This document shows, in pieces, positions 4,408-5,357 of a stretch of 5,357 nucleotides of DNA. The notes beneath the pieces are model-generated. The model ran no database searches, was not told the DNA's origin, and saw nothing but the letters and a program-made list of their open reading frames with translations. The stretch's first letter is position 1. Each line of letters starts with the position of its first letter. Made by a program: the position numbers and the translations under genes. Source of the DNA: Chloroflexota bacterium (GTDB lineage: Bacteria > Chloroflexota > Dehalococcoidia > Tepidiformales > Tepidiformaceae); the NCBI GenBank assembly GCA_963169135.1, contig CAUJEQ010000135.1, positions 1 to 5,357 of the forward strand. Direction: 5' to 3'.

Positions 4408-5357
4408 GGAACTGCCACGCGTCGCCGGCGTACGCTTTCGAAACGCCGGCAAGATTTTCTATTTCCACACCGCCGGGATGCGACTCGAACCCGGCGAATT
4501 CGTCGTGGTCGAAACCACGCGCGGGCCGGAAGTGGCGAAAGTCGTCATCGCCCCGGACCAGGTGGTGGTGAACGAACTCGGCCGCGAAGAGCTGAAACCC
4601 ATCCTGCGCCTCGCCACCGAGGCGGACATCCGCAAGGCCGATGAACTTCGGCGGAAAGCTGAGGAGCTCCTTCCCGAGGCACGGCGCCTCGGCGAGGAGC
4701 TCGGGTTTCCCGCCCACCTCGACGCCGCCGAGCTCACCCTCGACGGACGGCGCCTGACGCTCTCGTTCACCAGCGAGGAGCGGATCGACTACCGCGAGTT
4801 CGTGAAGCGCGCCGGCGACCAGTTCCGCGCCCGCGTCGAGATGCGTCAGATGGGCGCCCGCGACCGGGCGAAGCAGGCCGGCGGTTACGGCATCTGCGGG
4901 CGCGAACTCTGCTGTTCGAGCTGGCTCTCCACCTTCCCCTCGATCTCCATCCGCATGGCCAAGGAGCAGGAGCTGCCGCTCAACCCGCAGAAGATCAGCG
5001 GGCTCTGCGGCCGCCTCCTTTGCTGTCTTTCGTACGAGGAAGAGGGCTACAAGGAGATGCGCAAGTCGCTGCCGAAGATCGGCCAGCGCTGCAGCACCCC
5101 TACCGGCGAAGGCAAGGTCATCGGCATCAACATCCTCCGCCGCCAGGTCACCCTCATCGTCGAAGGCCAGCGCATCGAAGTGGGCGACCGCGACCTCGGC
5201 ACTGTGGTCCGCTGGGACACGGCCAGCAAGAGCGGCGAGCCCCCACCCAGCATCAGCCGGGTCGATGCAATCGCGCAGGGGCTCATCGAGGCCACCGAAG
5301 AGGACTTGCTCGCGGCGGCACGCCGCGAAGCGGGCGAGGACTGGCTCGACGAAGGCG
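4400..5357 (+). CDS. ricT: PSP1-domain protein RicT (YaaT), 3' partial
   Basis: The frame is open for 319 residues to the window end. The N-terminus PEELPRVAGVRFRNAGKIFYF begins the PSP1-type fold. Residues about 60-155 form the helical and strand region with RVEMRQMGARDRAKQAGGYG. Two matching cysteine motifs follow: C166-GREL-C171-C172 in GICGRELCCSSWL, and C203-GRLL-C208-C209 in SGLCGRLLCCLSYE. In B. subtilis, RicT forms a complex with RicA (YmcA) and RicF (YlbF) that carries Fe-S clusters and helps RNase Y mature mRNAs; the cysteines here match that family. A small strand domain at about 234-275 (GEGKVIGINILRRQVTLIVE) closes the known length (about 275 in B. subtilis). Beyond it this protein continues with at least 45 acidic, helical residues. 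The start ATG lies inside the holB end (8-base overlap), so translation is probably coupled. The gene order holB-ricT is widely conserved. Confidence 0.93.
   Translation, partial: MPEELPRVAGVRFRNAGKIFYFHTAGMRLEPGEFVVVETTRGPEVAKVVIAPDQVVVNELGREELKPILRLATEADIRKADELRRKAEELLPEARRLGEELGFPAHLDAAELTLDGRRLTLSFTSEERIDYREFVKRAGDQFRARVEMRQMGARDRAKQAGGYGICGRELCCSSWLSTFPSISIRMAKEQELPLNPQKISGLCGRLLCCLSYEEEGYKEMRKSLPKIGQRCSTPTGEGKVIGINILRRQVTLIVEGQRIEVGDRDLGTVVRWDTASKSGEPPPSISRVDAIAQGLIEATEEDLLAAARREAGEDWLDEG

Noticed and set aside
3208..4452. Long minus-strand frame of 414 codons opposite holB.
   Set aside because: It is a shadow of holB produced by GC-rich codon bias: no domain, arginine/glycine-rich composition, and it crosses the heptad palindrome.

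Overview
The window is very GC-rich DNA with dense, mostly rightward genes. Features seen together that suggest a member of the Chloroflexota (perhaps Dehalococcoidia- or Thermomicrobia-like) are a sigma factor followed by a DUF5667-type membrane protein, proline/threonine-rich linkers on exported proteins, GTG starts, and a holB-ricT pair. The lineage is inferred from gene style and not proven. No rRNA, tRNA, CRISPR array or transposase gene was seen.

Left part (2-1876, all +): the 3' end of a sigma-70-family factor (region 4) overlaps by 4 bp a 326-residue single-pass membrane protein with a DUF5667-like domain. A 185-residue lipoprotein follows. The first two probably form a sigma factor and membrane-partner module. 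The lipoprotein probably shares their transcription unit or sits just downstream of it.

Middle part (1877-3303): a small accessory segment lies between two conserved blocks. It holds a leftward gene (2131-2598) with an N-terminal C-x9-C-x7-C-x2-H motif and a rightward gene (2801-3106) with a C-x5-C-x2-C-x4-C cluster and a helix-turn-helix. Both have phage-like or regulator-like looks but no proven function. They diverge from a region containing a good promoter (TTGATG-17-TACTCT) with a perfect 5+5 palindrome, AGAACATACGTTCT, inside its spacer. That palindrome fits the Gram-positive LexA (SOS) box. The intergenic DNA on both sides is rich in hairpins and in degenerate 7-base tandem repeats.

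Right part (3304-5357, +): holB (DNA polymerase III delta prime) overlaps ricT/yaaT (PSP1-domain, Fe-S-type cysteine pattern; open at the window end). This is the holB-yaaT order known from Bacillus subtilis and many other bacteria.

The most unusual signal is the heptamer repeat network. Period-7 arrays occur at 1879-1892, 2106-2126, 2659-2686 and 3197-3274. The last is two four-unit arrays forming a 25-bp-arm palindrome. A further degenerate four-unit array at 3511-3538 lies in frame inside holB, exactly where its zinc module is abnormally long. The second main signal is the putative LexA box over the HTH gene promoter.
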